DNA of 64,000 nt, taken from assembly GCF_000688395.1 (NCBI RefSeq), contig NZ_JIAG01000005.1, forward strand, positions 1-64,000, written 5' to 3'. The notes beneath the pieces were generated by a model. That model saw only the letters and a list, made by a program, of their open reading frames with translations. It made no database searches and was not told the origin of the DNA. The position numbers were made by a program, and so were the translations under genes. Numbering within the stretch: position 1 is the first letter of the stretch; each line of letters starts with the position of its first letter. This document shows, in pieces, positions 17,894 to 26,137 of the stretch. Source of the stretch: Haematomicrobium sanguinis DSM 21259 (GTDB lineage: Bacteria; Actinomycetota; Actinomycetes; Actinomycetales; Micrococcaceae).

Positions 17894-19464
17894 GCACCGT
17901 TGACCTTCTCGACGTCCGACCCGCCGGCGGCGAAGCCCTCCTCGTCACCGTTGCCGACCTCCCCTCGGCGACTTCCCTGGCGGCGCACCTGCGCGCCGAG
18001 CCGCTCACCGGCCAGCGCGATCTCACCCCGGCCGCCCGCACCGTCCTGATCCACGCGCGCGGCGGCACCAATTTGCGCGATTTCGCCGCCGAGTTGGCGA
18101 ACCGCGAGGTGCCTTTGTTGGAAGGGTCACCGGGGAAAGTGGTCACCATGGACGTGGTGTACGACGGCGATGACCTGGCTCGCGTAGCCGAGCTCACCTC
18201 CCTGAGCGCTAGCGAAATCATTGCCCTGCACACCGGAGCAGAGTGGACTGCGGGGTTCGCCGGATTCGCGCCGGGGTTTTTCTACCTAACGACCTCTTCT
18301 CCTTTCCCGCGCGTTCCGCGACGAGAGTCTCCCCGGACGAGCGTGCCTGCCGGTTCGGTGGCCGTCGCTGGCGAGTTCTCCGCCGTGTATCCGCGGGAGT
18401 CCCCCGGTGGGTGGCAACTCTTGGGCCGCACCGATGCGCGGCTGTTCGATCTCAATCGCGCCCCGGTGACCCTCGTCGAGCCGGGGGACGTGATTCGGTT
18501 CAACGCCGTCCGCGAGTTATTGAGCGTCTCGCCCGCGCCCGGCGTCGCTCCCCCGCCCGTTGCCGCCGGTACGCCGTCGCTCACGGTGATCGCCCCCGGC
18601 ACCTTTTCCAGCATCCAGGACTCCGGGCGCGGTGGACACAGTGAAATCGGCGTTGGAGCTGCGGGATTTGCCGACCGCGCCGCGGCTCGACGGGCTAACC
18701 GGCTCGTCGGCAACGCGAAGGGTGCCGCCTGTATTGAGCTCATTGGCGGCGGTTTTGTGGTGCAGGCCGAGGCGGACGTGATCCTGGCTGTGACCGGTGC
18801 TCCCACCACGATGGTGGTCTTCGATGAGGAATCGGACCTGCGCGAGCCCGAGTCCGGCACACCGTTCTCGCTCTACGCGGGCGAGTCGCTGGAGATCGAC
18901 TTTCCCGCGGCGGGCTTGCGCAATTATCTGGCGGTACGCGGCGGATTCGATACTGGCGAGGTGTTGGGAAGCCAATCGACCGATACGCTCTCTGGCATCG
19001 GACCCCTCCGAGCGCCCAAGCGTTTGGGAACCGGGGACGAGCTTCCCATCGGTTCCGATGCCCCGCACAGTGTTGGCAGTTTCGAACCGGACCTTGTTCC
19101 TGTTGCGGACGCGGAAGTGGAGATCCGTTTTCGGTGGGGCCCGCGAGACGACTGGTTCGCCCCCGAAGCTCGGGATGCACTGGTCAGCACGGTCTGGACG
19201 ATCAGTCCGCAGTCAAACCGGGTGGGTCTGCGCCTGGATGGCGGCACCCTCGACCGCGACGAACAGCACACCGGGGAACTTGTCAGCGAAGGCGTCGTAC
19301 TCGGCGCTATCCAGGTGCCCGCTAGTGGACAGCCGATTATTTTCCATGTGGATCACCCGGTGACCGGCGGGTATCCGGTGATTGGCGTCGTCGAACGTCA
19401 GGATATTGATAAGGCGGCGCAGCTGCCGCCGGGGACCGCGATAAGGTTTGTGGCCAGGGACTGA
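17890..19464 (+). CDS. pxpBC: 5-oxoprolinase subunits B and C, fused
   Basis: 524 residues. Residues 1-215 are PxpB (KipI-like): [49 protein letters not shown]. Residues about 225-524 are PxpC (KipA-like): [24 protein letters not shown]-type core replaced by [15 protein letters not shown], and [13 protein letters not shown]. Fusion of the two subunits is common. Together with PxpA it forms the ATP-dependent 5-oxoprolinase. The start ATG 17890 lies inside the pxpA stop. It appears intact. Confidence 0.92.
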   Translation: MSTVDLLDVRPAGGEALLVTVADLPSATSLAAHLRAEPLTGQRDLTPAARTVLIHARGGTNLRDFAAELANREVPLLEGSPGKVVTMDVVYDGDDLARVAELTSLSASEIIALHTGAEWTAGFAGFAPGFFYLTTSSPFPRVPRRESPRTSVPAGSVAVAGEFSAVYPRESPGGWQLLGRTDARLFDLNRAPVTLVEPGDVIRFNAVRELLSVSPAPGVAPPPVAAGTPSLTVIAPGTFSSIQDSGRGGHSEIGVGAAGFADRAAARRANRLVGNAKGAACIELIGGGFVVQAEADVILAVTGAPTTMVVFDEESDLREPESGTPFSLYAGESLEIDFPAAGLRNYLAVRGGFDTGEVLGSQSTDTLSGIGPLRAPKRLGTGDELPIGSDAPHSVGSFEPDLVPVADAEVEIRFRWGPRDDWFAPEARDALVSTVWTISPQSNRVGLRLDGGTLDRDEQHTGELVSEGVVLGAIQVPASGQPIIFHVDHPVTGGYPVIGVVERQDIDKAAQLPPGTAIRFVARD

Positions 19465-19523
19465 CCGGGTAGTCTCGAGGTAGGCCGAGGTTCGGCCTCA
19501 ACGCATTATGAGGGGATATTGCC

Positions 19524-19922
19524 ATGAAGGCGAAGAAATTTGGAGCTGCCGCGCTGTTGGCGGCCGCATTGGTCATGCCGTTGAGCGCGTGCGCCAACTC
19601 GAGCGATTCCGGGAACGGCGGGGGCGACAAGCTGAGCAAGGATGAAGCATGCTCACAGGTGAAGACCGCGATCGAAGATCTGCAAAAGCAGGCACCGCCA
19701 ACCGCCGCGGATCAGGCCATGACCATGTTCTCCGATCTGACTGGCAAGCTCGATGATATTGCCGCGAAGTCGCCGGACGAGGTCAAGGCACCGATCGAGA
19801 AGGTCAACGAGTTGTTCAAGAACGTTGCGTCCAACCCGGCGAGCATGAACTCCAGCGACATGACGACCGTCGGCCAGGACTTGCAGAACGCGTGCCCGGA
19901 CCTCGCGAATATCGGCAAGTAG
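19524..19922 (+). CDS. Small surface lipoprotein
   Basis: 132 residues. Signal MKAKKFGAAALLAAALVMPLSAC gives lipidation at Cys23, followed by a Ser/Gly/Asn linker and a roughly 95-residue helical domain with two cysteines (DEACSQVKTAI and LQNACPDLANIG) that could form a disulfide. It matches a common actinobacterial pattern of short helical lipoproteins of unknown function. It follows the pxp operon by 59 bases and ends just before a repeat palindrome. Confidence 0.7.
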   Translation: MKAKKFGAAALLAAALVMPLSACANSSDSGNGGGDKLSKDEACSQVKTAIEDLQKQAPPTAADQAMTMFSDLTGKLDDIAAKSPDEVKAPIEKVNELFKNVASNPASMNSSDMTTVGQDLQNACPDLANIGK

Positions 19923-19937
19923 GTCTCGGTGACCGCG

Positions 19938-20023
19938 AACTTTCGTGGGCGCTAACTGCCGTTTGCGCCCACTCTCAAACTTCCGTGAGCGCTAACTCGG
20001 GTTAGCGCTCACGGAAGTTTCGC
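19938..20023. repeat. 86-bp palindromic repeat, copy A
   Basis: A composite repeat: a diverged half-unit (19938-19972) followed by a perfect 19-bp inverted repeat (19978-19996 with 20001-20019). An 86-bp, roughly 85% identical copy lies at 20947-21032, on the other side of the DUF559-like gene. It contains that gene's stop codon and can serve as a bidirectional terminator. Confidence 0.85.
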
Positions 20024-20868
20024 GTTTCGACGGCGTTGAGCGCTTTACGCACGAGTGCAATGAACCCGTCGGTGTCATGACGCACCATTTCCCACGTCAC
20101 CCGCAGTGTTGGTACGCCGCGGATGACCGCGACGTTGTTCCGACGGCGGTCCTCGTTGTAACCATCGGGTGTGTCGTGGGTGGCCCGCCCGTCGAGCTCA
20201 AGGCCGAGAACCCCGTTAATCATCGCGTCAAGGTGTCCGAGCCCCTCAATATACTTCTGTATTTGCACCTGAAAACCGGCGTTCTCGAGGTGGAATCTGC
20301 TCAGTGTCTCAAGATAGGAGCCGCTTGCCGGATTTACCCGCGTCACCACAGCGCGTTCCCCATGCGGAACACGTTTGTCCCGGACCAATCGATGCAGATC
20401 GCCCAACGAGACGCGCCGCTGAATTACCGAGGATTCCGCAATCAAGAGTGCGTCCAGTTCGGTTCGACATCTCAAGGCGTGCAGGACGGTGTTCAGGTGT
20501 GGGTCTTGGTGCCGTCGATAGTGCGGACGTATCGGCATCGACGCTCCGTTCGGTAAGCGCAGTCGGTCCGGAACGTCCCCTCGACTGCGCCGAAAACTGA
20601 CGTGGAGCTGCCGAGGTTGCTCATAGAGCGTCCAGAGTTTGAGTGTCGTGGCCCGGGTGGCGCACGTGACCTCGAGACCCTTACTTCTCAGCTCGGCCCA
20701 GTGTTCGGCAATCCCCGGAGCAGTGAGCACACCGCGCGGACCCTCAAAAAGTTGACCCGCGCGCACAAGTTGGCGGATGTACTGTTTTGAGATGCCGGCG
20801 CGCTGGATTTCCACCTGGCGGACCGCCCCGGCGTGAAGGTCCAATAGGTGCGTCAGCTTTTTCTCCAT
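20002..20868 (-). CDS. DUF559-like (VSR/PD-(D/E)XK-fold) protein with N-terminal winged-helix/AbiEi-like region
   Basis: 288 residues from ATG 20868. The N-terminal part (LLDLHAGAVRQVEIQRAGISK, LVRAGQLFEGPRGVLTAPG) resembles the AbiEi-type antitoxin winged helix. The C-terminal part is a DUF559-like nuclease domain: GVLGLELDGRATHDTPDGYN, then EDRRRNNVAVIRGVPTLRV, with Glu-x-Asp as the probable metal site. Such genes are widespread, often near repeats, and of unknown role. A longer frame from 20964 begins inside repeat copy B, so the shorter start is preferred. The last codons lie in repeat copy A. The gene is bracketed by the paired repeats. Confidence 0.75.
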   Translation of the reverse strand: MEKKLTHLLDLHAGAVRQVEIQRAGISKQYIRQLVRAGQLFEGPRGVLTAPGIAEHWAELRSKGLEVTCATRATTLKLWTLYEQPRQLHVSFRRSRGDVPDRLRLPNGASMPIRPHYRRHQDPHLNTVLHALRCRTELDALLIAESSVIQRRVSLGDLHRLVRDKRVPHGERAVVTRVNPASGSYLETLSRFHLENAGFQVQIQKYIEGLGHLDAMINGVLGLELDGRATHDTPDGYNEDRRRNNVAVIRGVPTLRVTWEMVRHDTDGFIALVRKALNAVETRNFRER

Positions 20869-20946
20869 CCGCTTAGTGTGGCTGATTCGGCACGCACGCG
20901 TTGACCAGGACGGGTCAATTGTGGATAACTTTCCCAGAGGCTCGAA

Positions 20947-21032
20947 AACTTCCGTGAGCGTCAACGGCCGTTTGCGCTCACACTAGAACTTCCGTGAGCG
21001 CTAACTCGGGATAGGGCTCACGGAAGTTCCGC
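20947..21032. repeat. 86-bp palindromic repeat, copy B
   Basis: Same length and order of parts as 19938-20023, with about a dozen differences, one of them weakening the inner stem. It lies between the start of the DUF559-like gene and the stop of the fucosidase gene. Confidence 0.85.
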
Positions 21033-21034
21033 CG

Positions 21035-22315
21035 CTACTCCTTCAAGAACAGCTCTATCACCGGCACCGCCACCTCGGGCGCTCGCACCGGCAAGTCCAA
21101 GGTCAGCGTCCCGGCGGGCTGCGACCCCGGTGTGGTGTTCACGGCTTCTTGGCCCGGCTTCGCCCCGCGGAACTTAATCTCGGAGGCGTCGTTGAGCAGT
21201 TGCGCGTATTCGACCTTCCCATCGAGGTCCGGTAAGTGCAGATGCCCAAAGGGCCAGGCGAGCACGTGCACGTAAAGCCGGTTGCCGCGCTGCGTGTACC
21301 GCACGTCCTGCGGCGGCGTGTACTCCGAGGGACCCGCCCCGTAAATGGAGCGGCTGTGCAGACGCATCCATTCACCGATCCCATCCAGGGTCTCAATGTC
21401 AATGCCGTCAATGTACCCGCGCCCGGTCGGCCCGACGTTCAGTAGCAGATTCCCGTCCTTGGACACCCCATCGATCAGCATTCCCAAGAGCATCGGCACG
21501 CTCTTGTAGTTGTAGTTGTCGCGGTAGTATCCCCAACTGCCATTGAGTGTTTGGCAAGCTTCCCACGCAAGGGAAGTGCCGTCGTCGTTCTTCAGGGCGG
21601 AGGCCGGCTGGTACTGTTCCGGGGTCACAAAGTCTCCCGGGATTTCTAGGCGGTCGTTGACCACGATGCCCGGCTGCAGCTCGCGGACCATGGCGAGCAG
21701 CTCCTCGCTGCCCCACTCCTCGGCGCCCTTGCCCTCGGCGATGCCATCGGGGTTGTTGGCCTTGTAAGAGAAGTCGAAGAAGAGGTAGTCGATCTGGCCG
21801 TAGTCGGTGAGCAACTCGCGGACCTGACCGTGCAGATAGTCGCGGTAACGGGCGAGGTCCTTGCCTTCATCCAGCTTGTCGCGGTCGGGGTGGTTGCGCT
21901 GCGGGTGCACGCCGTCGATCGTGAAATCGGGGTGGTGCCAGTCGATGAGCGAGTGGTAGAAACCGACCTTGAGCCCGGCCTCGCGCACGGCATCGACGTA
22001 CTCGCGGACCAGGTCGCGACCGATCGGCGTGTTCGTGACCTTGTATTCGGTCAGAGCGGAATCCCAGAGGCAAAACCCCTCGTGATGCTTGGTGGTCAGG
22101 ACCATGTACTTCATGCCGGCTTTCTTCGCGGCCGCCGCCCATTCGCGCGGGTTGTAGAGGTCCGGGTCGAAGTGGTCGAAGTACTTTTGGTAGTCCTCGT
22201 CGGTGATTTCCTCGCGGTTCTTCACCCATTCGTGGCGCGCGGGCAGGGCGTACAGGCCCCAGTGGATGAACATGCCGAAACGGGCTTCGGTGAACCAGGG
22301 CGCTTGATCGAGCAT
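21035..22315 (-). CDS. Alpha-L-fucosidase, GH29
   Basis: 426 residues. N-terminal GH29 barrel with TEARFGMFIHWGLYALPA, VLTTKHHEGFCLWDSA, VGFYHSLIDWHHPDF and DYLFFDFSYK, whose Asp is the expected nucleophile. GNLLLNVGPTGRGYID closes the barrel, followed by a beta domain. It releases L-fucose from oligosaccharides. No signal peptide, so it probably acts on imported glycans, fitting the mannosidase, NanA-like and sugar MFS genes in this window. Its stop is 3 bases after a repeat palindrome. Confidence 0.92.
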   Translation of the reverse strand: MLDQAPWFTEARFGMFIHWGLYALPARHEWVKNREEITDEDYQKYFDHFDPDLYNPREWAAAAKKAGMKYMVLTTKHHEGFCLWDSALTEYKVTNTPIGRDLVREYVDAVREAGLKVGFYHSLIDWHHPDFTIDGVHPQRNHPDRDKLDEGKDLARYRDYLHGQVRELLTDYGQIDYLFFDFSYKANNPDGIAEGKGAEEWGSEELLAMVRELQPGIVVNDRLEIPGDFVTPEQYQPASALKNDDGTSLAWEACQTLNGSWGYYRDNYNYKSVPMLLGMLIDGVSKDGNLLLNVGPTGRGYIDGIDIETLDGIGEWMRLHSRSIYGAGPSEYTPPQDVRYTQRGNRLYVHVLAWPFGHLHLPDLDGKVEYAQLLNDASEIKFRGAKPGQEAVNTTPGSQPAGTLTLDLPVRAPEVAVPVIELFLKE

Positions 22316-22410
22316 CGATACTCCAGTAGTCAGATGGTTTTGCGCGGTCAGTGTCTACTTTTCCGTCTTTTGCGCAGCGATGCAAGCGATTCATCCGACC
22401 TTTCTCCCCG

Positions 22411-22470
22411 TCTACGTAGCGCGACACGCCGATGTTTCCGCGTTTCCCTCGGCGTGTCGCGCTACATAGA
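22411..22470. repeat. Palindrome with TAGCGCGACACGCCG arms, copy 1
   Basis: 22-bp inverted repeat with one mismatch (22411-22432 with 22449-22470) and a 16-nt loop. The same arms recur at 24424-24483, on the far side of the XRE operon. The gap 22316-22695 otherwise holds an ACGACGGCG family copy (about 22512-22557) and the operon's operator region, and no gene. Confidence 0.85.
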
Positions 22471-22634
22471 TGCGGGTTGGGTCACCGAGCGCTTGGCCAC
22501 CCTTCTTAATGACGACGGCGATGCTCACCTCGCAAGCCCCGCCTCACCTCGCCGTCGGGTCACCACGGCCTTCACCGCCCACCGCCCGCACGAATCAAGC
22601 GCCGAGACGACGAAGGGGTTGGCAGGATGGGGTG

Positions 22635-22680
22635 CTCGATGTAAAGTGAGCTTTACTACTCGATGTCAAGGTCGCTTTAC
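22635..22680 (+). promoter_or_regulatory. Two tandem operator half-repeats upstream of the XRE operon
   Basis: A 22-base direct repeat occurs at 22635-22656 and 22659-22680, each starting CTCGATGT and ending GCTTTAC. The first contains the near-palindrome GTAAAGTGAGCTTTAC. It sits 15 bases before the first ATG, with AGGAG in between, and is a likely binding site for the XRE protein encoded at the operon's end. Confidence 0.6.
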
Positions 22681-22695
22681 ATAGGAGTGAGGCTC

Positions 22696-23130
22696 ATGTT
22701 GATGAAGTACCGGTGGTGGATCCTCTCATTCTTGTTTCTTGCCACCCTCGCCGCGAGCTTCGTTTTGTTTGGCTTCACGAAAAGCGCCCAGACCACCTCC
22801 GAGGCCAATGCATTTCTCATCGCGCAAATTGCCGTAATGACCATTGGCGGACTGGGAGTCAATCGGTTCGCCGCCTGGACGCGCGAAAAACGGGGACAGG
22901 CCTCGCCGGAATCGATCGAGTCGCAAGCAGCGCTCCAGGCAAAAGCAACAACGCTCGATGACGCCCCCATCTTCTTCGCGATCCCGTTTCTGACGGCACT
23001 TGCCGGAAATTCGAGCGAAACGATTGCCTATGTCATTGTCGGGTGCACCCTGTTGCTCTACCTCAATTACGGCTTGCGCTACTGGCTGGCCAAACGAAAG
23101 CTCGGCATCGGGCTCATGGAAGGGCTGTAG
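22696..23130 (+). CDS. Membrane protein of the XRE operon, paralogue 1
   Basis: 144 residues, about four helices (YRWWILSFLFLATLAASF, IAQIAVMTIGGLGVN, IFFAIPFLTALAG, YVIVGCTLLLYLNYG). Between helices 2 and 3 it has the cytosolic segment SPESIESQAALQAKATTL, which recurs in altered form in the next two proteins. ATG 22696 follows AGGAG by 7 bases. It resembles DUF2178-type membrane partners of small XRE repressors; function unknown. Confidence 0.72.
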   Translation: MLMKYRWWILSFLFLATLAASFVLFGFTKSAQTTSEANAFLIAQIAVMTIGGLGVNRFAAWTREKRGQASPESIESQAALQAKATTLDDAPIFFAIPFLTALAGNSSETIAYVIVGCTLLLYLNYGLRYWLAKRKLGIGLMEGL

Positions 23131-23133
23131 ATA

Positions 23134-23562
23134 ATGAGCGCGAAATTGCAACAACGTCTCTTGCTTGGGGCCGGAATCCTCTGCCTCTGCCTGATGCCGC
23201 CACTCATATTCTGGACGCTTACCGCCTCGACTTCGGGCGACAAGGTGCTGAGCTTCTGCCTGCTCACGGTGACCTTTATTGTGGGCGGTGTTTCTTGGTC
23301 ACAATGGGAGGTGAGCCGCAAGCGCAACAAGGGCCCTCACAATGAAGAGTCTGTCGAATACCAATCCCTGCTTTTGTCACGCGCGCGAGCTTTTCCCCAC
23401 GTCTACGTCGCTGCAACGCTTATGTTCTTTTCGATTGTCGTGTTAACAGATCAATACTCGGTCCGCATGGCTTGCAACCTTCTGTTTATTTATGCCTTGG
23501 TCGCGCTTGGTGTCACGCAGTTCACCGCACGGAAAAGTCTCGGCGCGGACACGAGACTGTGA
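23134..23562 (+). CDS. Membrane protein of the XRE operon, paralogue 2
   Basis: 142 residues with four probable helices (LLLGAGILCLCLMPPLIFW, FCLLTVTFIVGGVSW, VYVAATLMFFSIVVLT, ACNLLFIYALVALGV). The loop NEESVEYQSLLLSRARAFP parallels the loop of its neighbours. It starts 3 bases after the preceding stop and belongs to the same operon. No known function. Confidence 0.7.
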   Translation: MSAKLQQRLLLGAGILCLCLMPPLIFWTLTASTSGDKVLSFCLLTVTFIVGGVSWSQWEVSRKRNKGPHNEESVEYQSLLLSRARAFPHVYVAATLMFFSIVVLTDQYSVRMACNLLFIYALVALGVTQFTARKSLGADTRL

Positions 23563-23568
23563 ACCACC

Positions 23569-24042
23569 ATGAGTGAACAGATCCCCCCGAATCCAGGGCG
23601 CACCCGGCCCTCACGCCCGGGCCGCCTGCGCATCGAGTTGGCCTCGATTGCCGGGTTCGCGGCCACCTGGCTACTGGCAAATTACTTCTTCGCGAACTGG
23701 CAGAGTGCTCCAGAAAACAACCAAGCCAAACCGGTCTGGGGCATCCTCTACTTCGTGTGCGTCCTTGGCGGCCTCGGCGCGATCATTAAGCTCCGCGAGC
23801 GCGCGTTTGCCAAGCAGCGCAAATCCTCGCCCGAATCCGTCGAGTTCATTGCCATGCAACGCGCCCGGTCCGCCGCCTTCCCGGACATCGCCATCGCCAT
23901 GATCGCCGTCATGGGCGCCGCTCCGCTCAACCTGAGCTTGCTCACCACGAATCTGATCGTGCTCGCGACCTTCGTGGCACTCGCCATCGACGTGAGAATC
24001 CGCCGCGACCGCGAACTCGACCGACTCCTGGGCCAAAACTAG
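23569..24042 (+). CDS. Membrane protein of the XRE operon, paralogue 3
   Basis: 157 residues; a basic Pro/Arg-rich N-terminus then four helices (IELASIAGFAATWLLANYFF, GILYFVCVLGGLGAII, IAIAMIAVMGAAPLNLSLL, LIVLATFVALAIDV). The loop SSPESVEFIAMQRARSAAFP gives the clearest form of the shared motif P-E-S-V-E followed by R-A and F-P. Its stop overlaps the GTG of the XRE gene by one base (TAGTG). Confidence 0.7.
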   Translation: MSEQIPPNPGRTRPSRPGRLRIELASIAGFAATWLLANYFFANWQSAPENNQAKPVWGILYFVCVLGGLGAIIKLRERAFAKQRKSSPESVEFIAMQRARSAAFPDIAIAMIAVMGAAPLNLSLLTTNLIVLATFVALAIDVRIRRDRELDRLLGQN

Positions 24043-24251
24043 TGCGCAACCGCTTAGCCGAACTGCGCCAGGAACGCGGCCAGTCTCAGGAAGACCTCGC
24101 CGCGGTACTCGGCGTCTCACGCCAAACGATCATCGCGATCGAGCGCGGCAAATTCAACCCCAGTCTCCCGCTCGCCTTCAAAATCGCGGCGACCTTCCGC
24201 ACCCCGATCGAGCACATCTTTTTCCCGGACGAGGATCCTCCCGCGCCCTAA
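24042..24251 (+). CDS. XRE-family transcriptional regulator
   Basis: 69 residues from GTG 24042. It is one helix-turn-helix domain: NRLAELRQERGQSQEDLAAV and LGVSRQTIIAIERGKFNPSL, ending HIFFPDEDP. Small repressors of this kind sit with one or more DUF2178-type membrane proteins and usually control their own operon. Here it is the fourth gene and overlaps the third, with candidate operators at 22635-22680. The effector is unknown. Confidence 0.85.
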   Translation: MRNRLAELRQERGQSQEDLAAVLGVSRQTIIAIERGKFNPSLPLAFKIAATFRTPIEHIFFPDEDPPAP

Positions 24252-24259
24252 ACCAGGCA

Positions 24260-24318
24260 CCGAGTCGGCACGTTTTCCGCTATAGAGAGTGCCTATAGCG
24301 GAAAACGTGCCGACTCGG
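24260..24318. terminator. Terminator palindrome of the XRE operon
   Basis: 26-bp perfect inverted repeat (24260-24285 with 24293-24318) and a 7-nt loop, 8 bases after the XRE stop codon. It is the longest uninterrupted stem on this side of the operon. Confidence 0.75.
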
Positions 24319-24346
24319 CGATAGGGGTGGGCGCCCAGGTGAGGTT

Positions 24347-24389
24347 CGACGGCGGTGCGTTGCCTTAAGAAGGCAACGCACCGCCGTCG
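24347..24389. repeat. ACGACGGCG-family palindrome
   Basis: 20-bp perfect inverted repeat (24347-24366 with 24370-24389) and a 3-nt loop, opening CGACGGCGGTGCGTTGCC. It is part of a run of three consecutive palindromes between convergent genes. Confidence 0.8.
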
Positions 24390-24423
24390 TAATTCACTAG
24401 GCAAAAACCCCGCGGGTGAACCA

Positions 24424-24483
24424 TCTATGTAGCACGACACGCCGAGGAATCGGCGAAAACCTCGGCGTGTCGCGCTACATAGA
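24424..24483. repeat. Palindrome with TAGCGCGACACGCCG arms, copy 2
   Basis: 24-bp inverted repeat with one mismatch that would pair as G-U (24424-24447 with 24460-24483). Partner of 22411-22470. Its right arm contains the stop codon and last four codons of the mycoredoxin-like gene. Confidence 0.85.
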
Positions 24484-24735
24484 CGTGGAGAGGCGGGCCT
24501 TGAGGTCCGCGTCGCTCGGCTCCACCAAGTGCGAACCGTCCGGGAACACGATCACCGGGATGTTGGTGCGGCCGGAGATTGCGCGCGCCCGGTCGGCGCC
24601 GTCCTCGACGGTTTCCAGGTCAACGTAGTCGTAGTCCACGCCCTCGCGATCGAGCAGCGCCTTGGAGCGGCGGCAGTCGATGCACCACTGGGCGCCGAAC
24701 ATCAAGATTTTGTCTGGTTGTGCGTCAGTTGCCAT
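24475..24735 (-). CDS. Mycoredoxin-like glutaredoxin
   Basis: 86 residues from ATG 24735. Glutaredoxin/mycoredoxin fold with redox motif AQWCIDCRRSKALLD, then TNIPVIVFPDGSHLVEPSD, where the cis-Pro follows Ile. In actinobacteria such proteins reduce mycothiol mixed disulfides. The usual CxYC is CIDC here. The frame extends to 24822 but that part is not conserved. The C-terminal codons overlap a repeat palindrome, so the last residues may have been set by its insertion. Confidence 0.85.
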   Translation of the reverse strand: MATDAQPDKILMFGAQWCIDCRRSKALLDREGVDYDYVDLETVEDGADRARAISGRTNIPVIVFPDGSHLVEPSDADLKARLSTSM

Positions 24736-24745
24736 AGCTCTAAGC

Positions 24746-26137
24746 CTAGCCCTTTGCTCCGGCATCGCCAGCTGAGTCCGGCCGCACCGCCGCCAGCATT
24801 TGCCCCAGGAGCAGCGCCCCATCCTCGCGCAGCCCGTTGTGTTGGTAGCGGTCCGTCTCGATCACTTGCGCCCCGCGCACCAGCCCGGCCGTCTCGACCG
24901 AACCCGAGCGCGGAACAAACATGTCATCGGTATACACCACACCGACCACCGGCACCGCATTTGACGCCAACGCCGCCACATCATAGAGCGGCCCCCAATC
25001 CTCACGGGTAGCCAAGTGCTCGGCGACCTCCGCCAGCGGCACGAGCGCGGGATCCTGCGCAAACTGCCAGGGGTAAATCATCTCTCCGGTCAACAGCGGC
25101 TCCGACGCATCCGCCGCGAAATCCGGCAACTCCGCGCGCACCCGGGCGGCCGCCCAATTCGTCGCCGCGCCGGGCCCGTTCGCGTAAATCGACTCGTGCA
25201 TGAGCCCGTAGAGCGGATGCGACGCCAGAGACACAATCCGCCCGAGCCCCTCCAAAAACGCCGCCGCGAGCCGCTGCCCATCGGCGGTCTCAACAAATGC
25301 GCCCTCCAGCAGGTAATGCAACTCGTGGAACCCAGTCGAAGACCCCAAAATGATTCCGACCGTGAGCACGCGCTCCGGCGTCAGCCGCTCGCCGGTCGGC
25401 AATTCTTCGGCGACCTCCGCCACATGCCGCACCACCTCGCGCAGGCGCTCGGCATCTTCCGGGTAGGTTTCAAAAAACAGAGAATTACGACGGCGCGTGG
25501 CCGCGTAGGTCTCCCGGTACACCTTCTCCGCGGGCCAGGTAATAGCAGCCAAGCCTCCGGTGATCAGGCTCGCCTCCAAACCTTCGGGGTGCAGTGAAAG
25601 ATAGGTGAGAGTGCAGAAGCCGCCATAGCTTTGGCCAAGACTCGTCCAGGGCCGTTCCCCGCCACGGGAGGCAGGCAGCGCGCGGCGCAAGGTTTCGGCG
25701 TCGCGGACAATATTGTCGGCGCGAAAGTGCGTGCAGTAATCCGAGCGCTCCGCCACCGAACCGGCCGGCATTGTTTGTGCCGTCAGCGGAGTCGACAATC
25801 CGGTGCCGCGCTGATCGAGTAACACGACCCGGAATTCCTCCATGGCCCGCTTGAGCCAGCCGCCAAGCACCGTGGGCCGATCGGCGCCCGAACCGGGACC
25901 TCCCTGCAGGTACACCAAATACGGGTAGTCTTCCGCCTCGGCGCGATCGGTGGATAACTCTCGTGCAAACACTTCGATGGATCCCGCCTCGGGCGCGGCG
26001 TAATCGAGCGGCGCGTCGAAGCGGTGCTCGCGGACAATCAGATCTTCGCCTTCGCTTTCGCGCCGACGAATCTCCGTGGTGCGCAGCTCAACTGCGGGTA
26101 ACGGGTGCTGGGGCAACGGCGTGGAGGGGGTATTCAT
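24746..26137 (-). CDS. Prolyl aminopeptidase-like alpha/beta hydrolase (S33)
   Basis: 463 residues. Oxyanion strand YLQGGPGSGADRP, then LLDQRGTGLSTPL, nucleophile elbow SLGQSYGGFCTLTY and a C-terminal His region (YQHNGLREDGALL). This is the S33 proline iminopeptidase/tripeptidyl peptidase pattern. It should remove N-terminal residues, often proline, from imported peptides. No signal peptide. The ATG overlaps the LacI-type stop by 4 nt, so it is the second gene of that operon. Confidence 0.85.
   Translation of the reverse strand: MNTPSTPLPQHPLPAVELRTTEIRRRESEGEDLIVREHRFDAPLDYAAPEAGSIEVFARELSTDRAEAEDYPYLVYLQGGPGSGADRPTVLGGWLKRAMEEFRVVLLDQRGTGLSTPLTAQTMPAGSVAERSDYCTHFRADNIVRDAETLRRALPASRGGERPWTSLGQSYGGFCTLTYLSLHPEGLEASLITGGLAAITWPAEKVYRETYAATRRRNSLFFETYPEDAERLREVVRHVAEVAEELPTGERLTPERVLTVGIILGSSTGFHELHYLLEGAFVETADGQRLAAAFLEGLGRIVSLASHPLYGLMHESIYANGPGAATNWAAARVRAELPDFAADASEPLLTGEMIYPWQFAQDPALVPLAEVAEHLATREDWGPLYDVAALASNAVPVVGVVYTDDMFVPRSGSVETAGLVRGAQVIETDRYQHNGLREDGALLLGQMLAAVRPDSAGDAGAKG

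Noticed and set aside
22411-24483. Palindrome-bracketed modules as integron gene cassettes
   Set aside because: No tyrosine integron integrase, no attC-type R'/R'' boxes (RYYYAAC) and both orientations of genes occur; the resemblance is only in the hairpin flanks.
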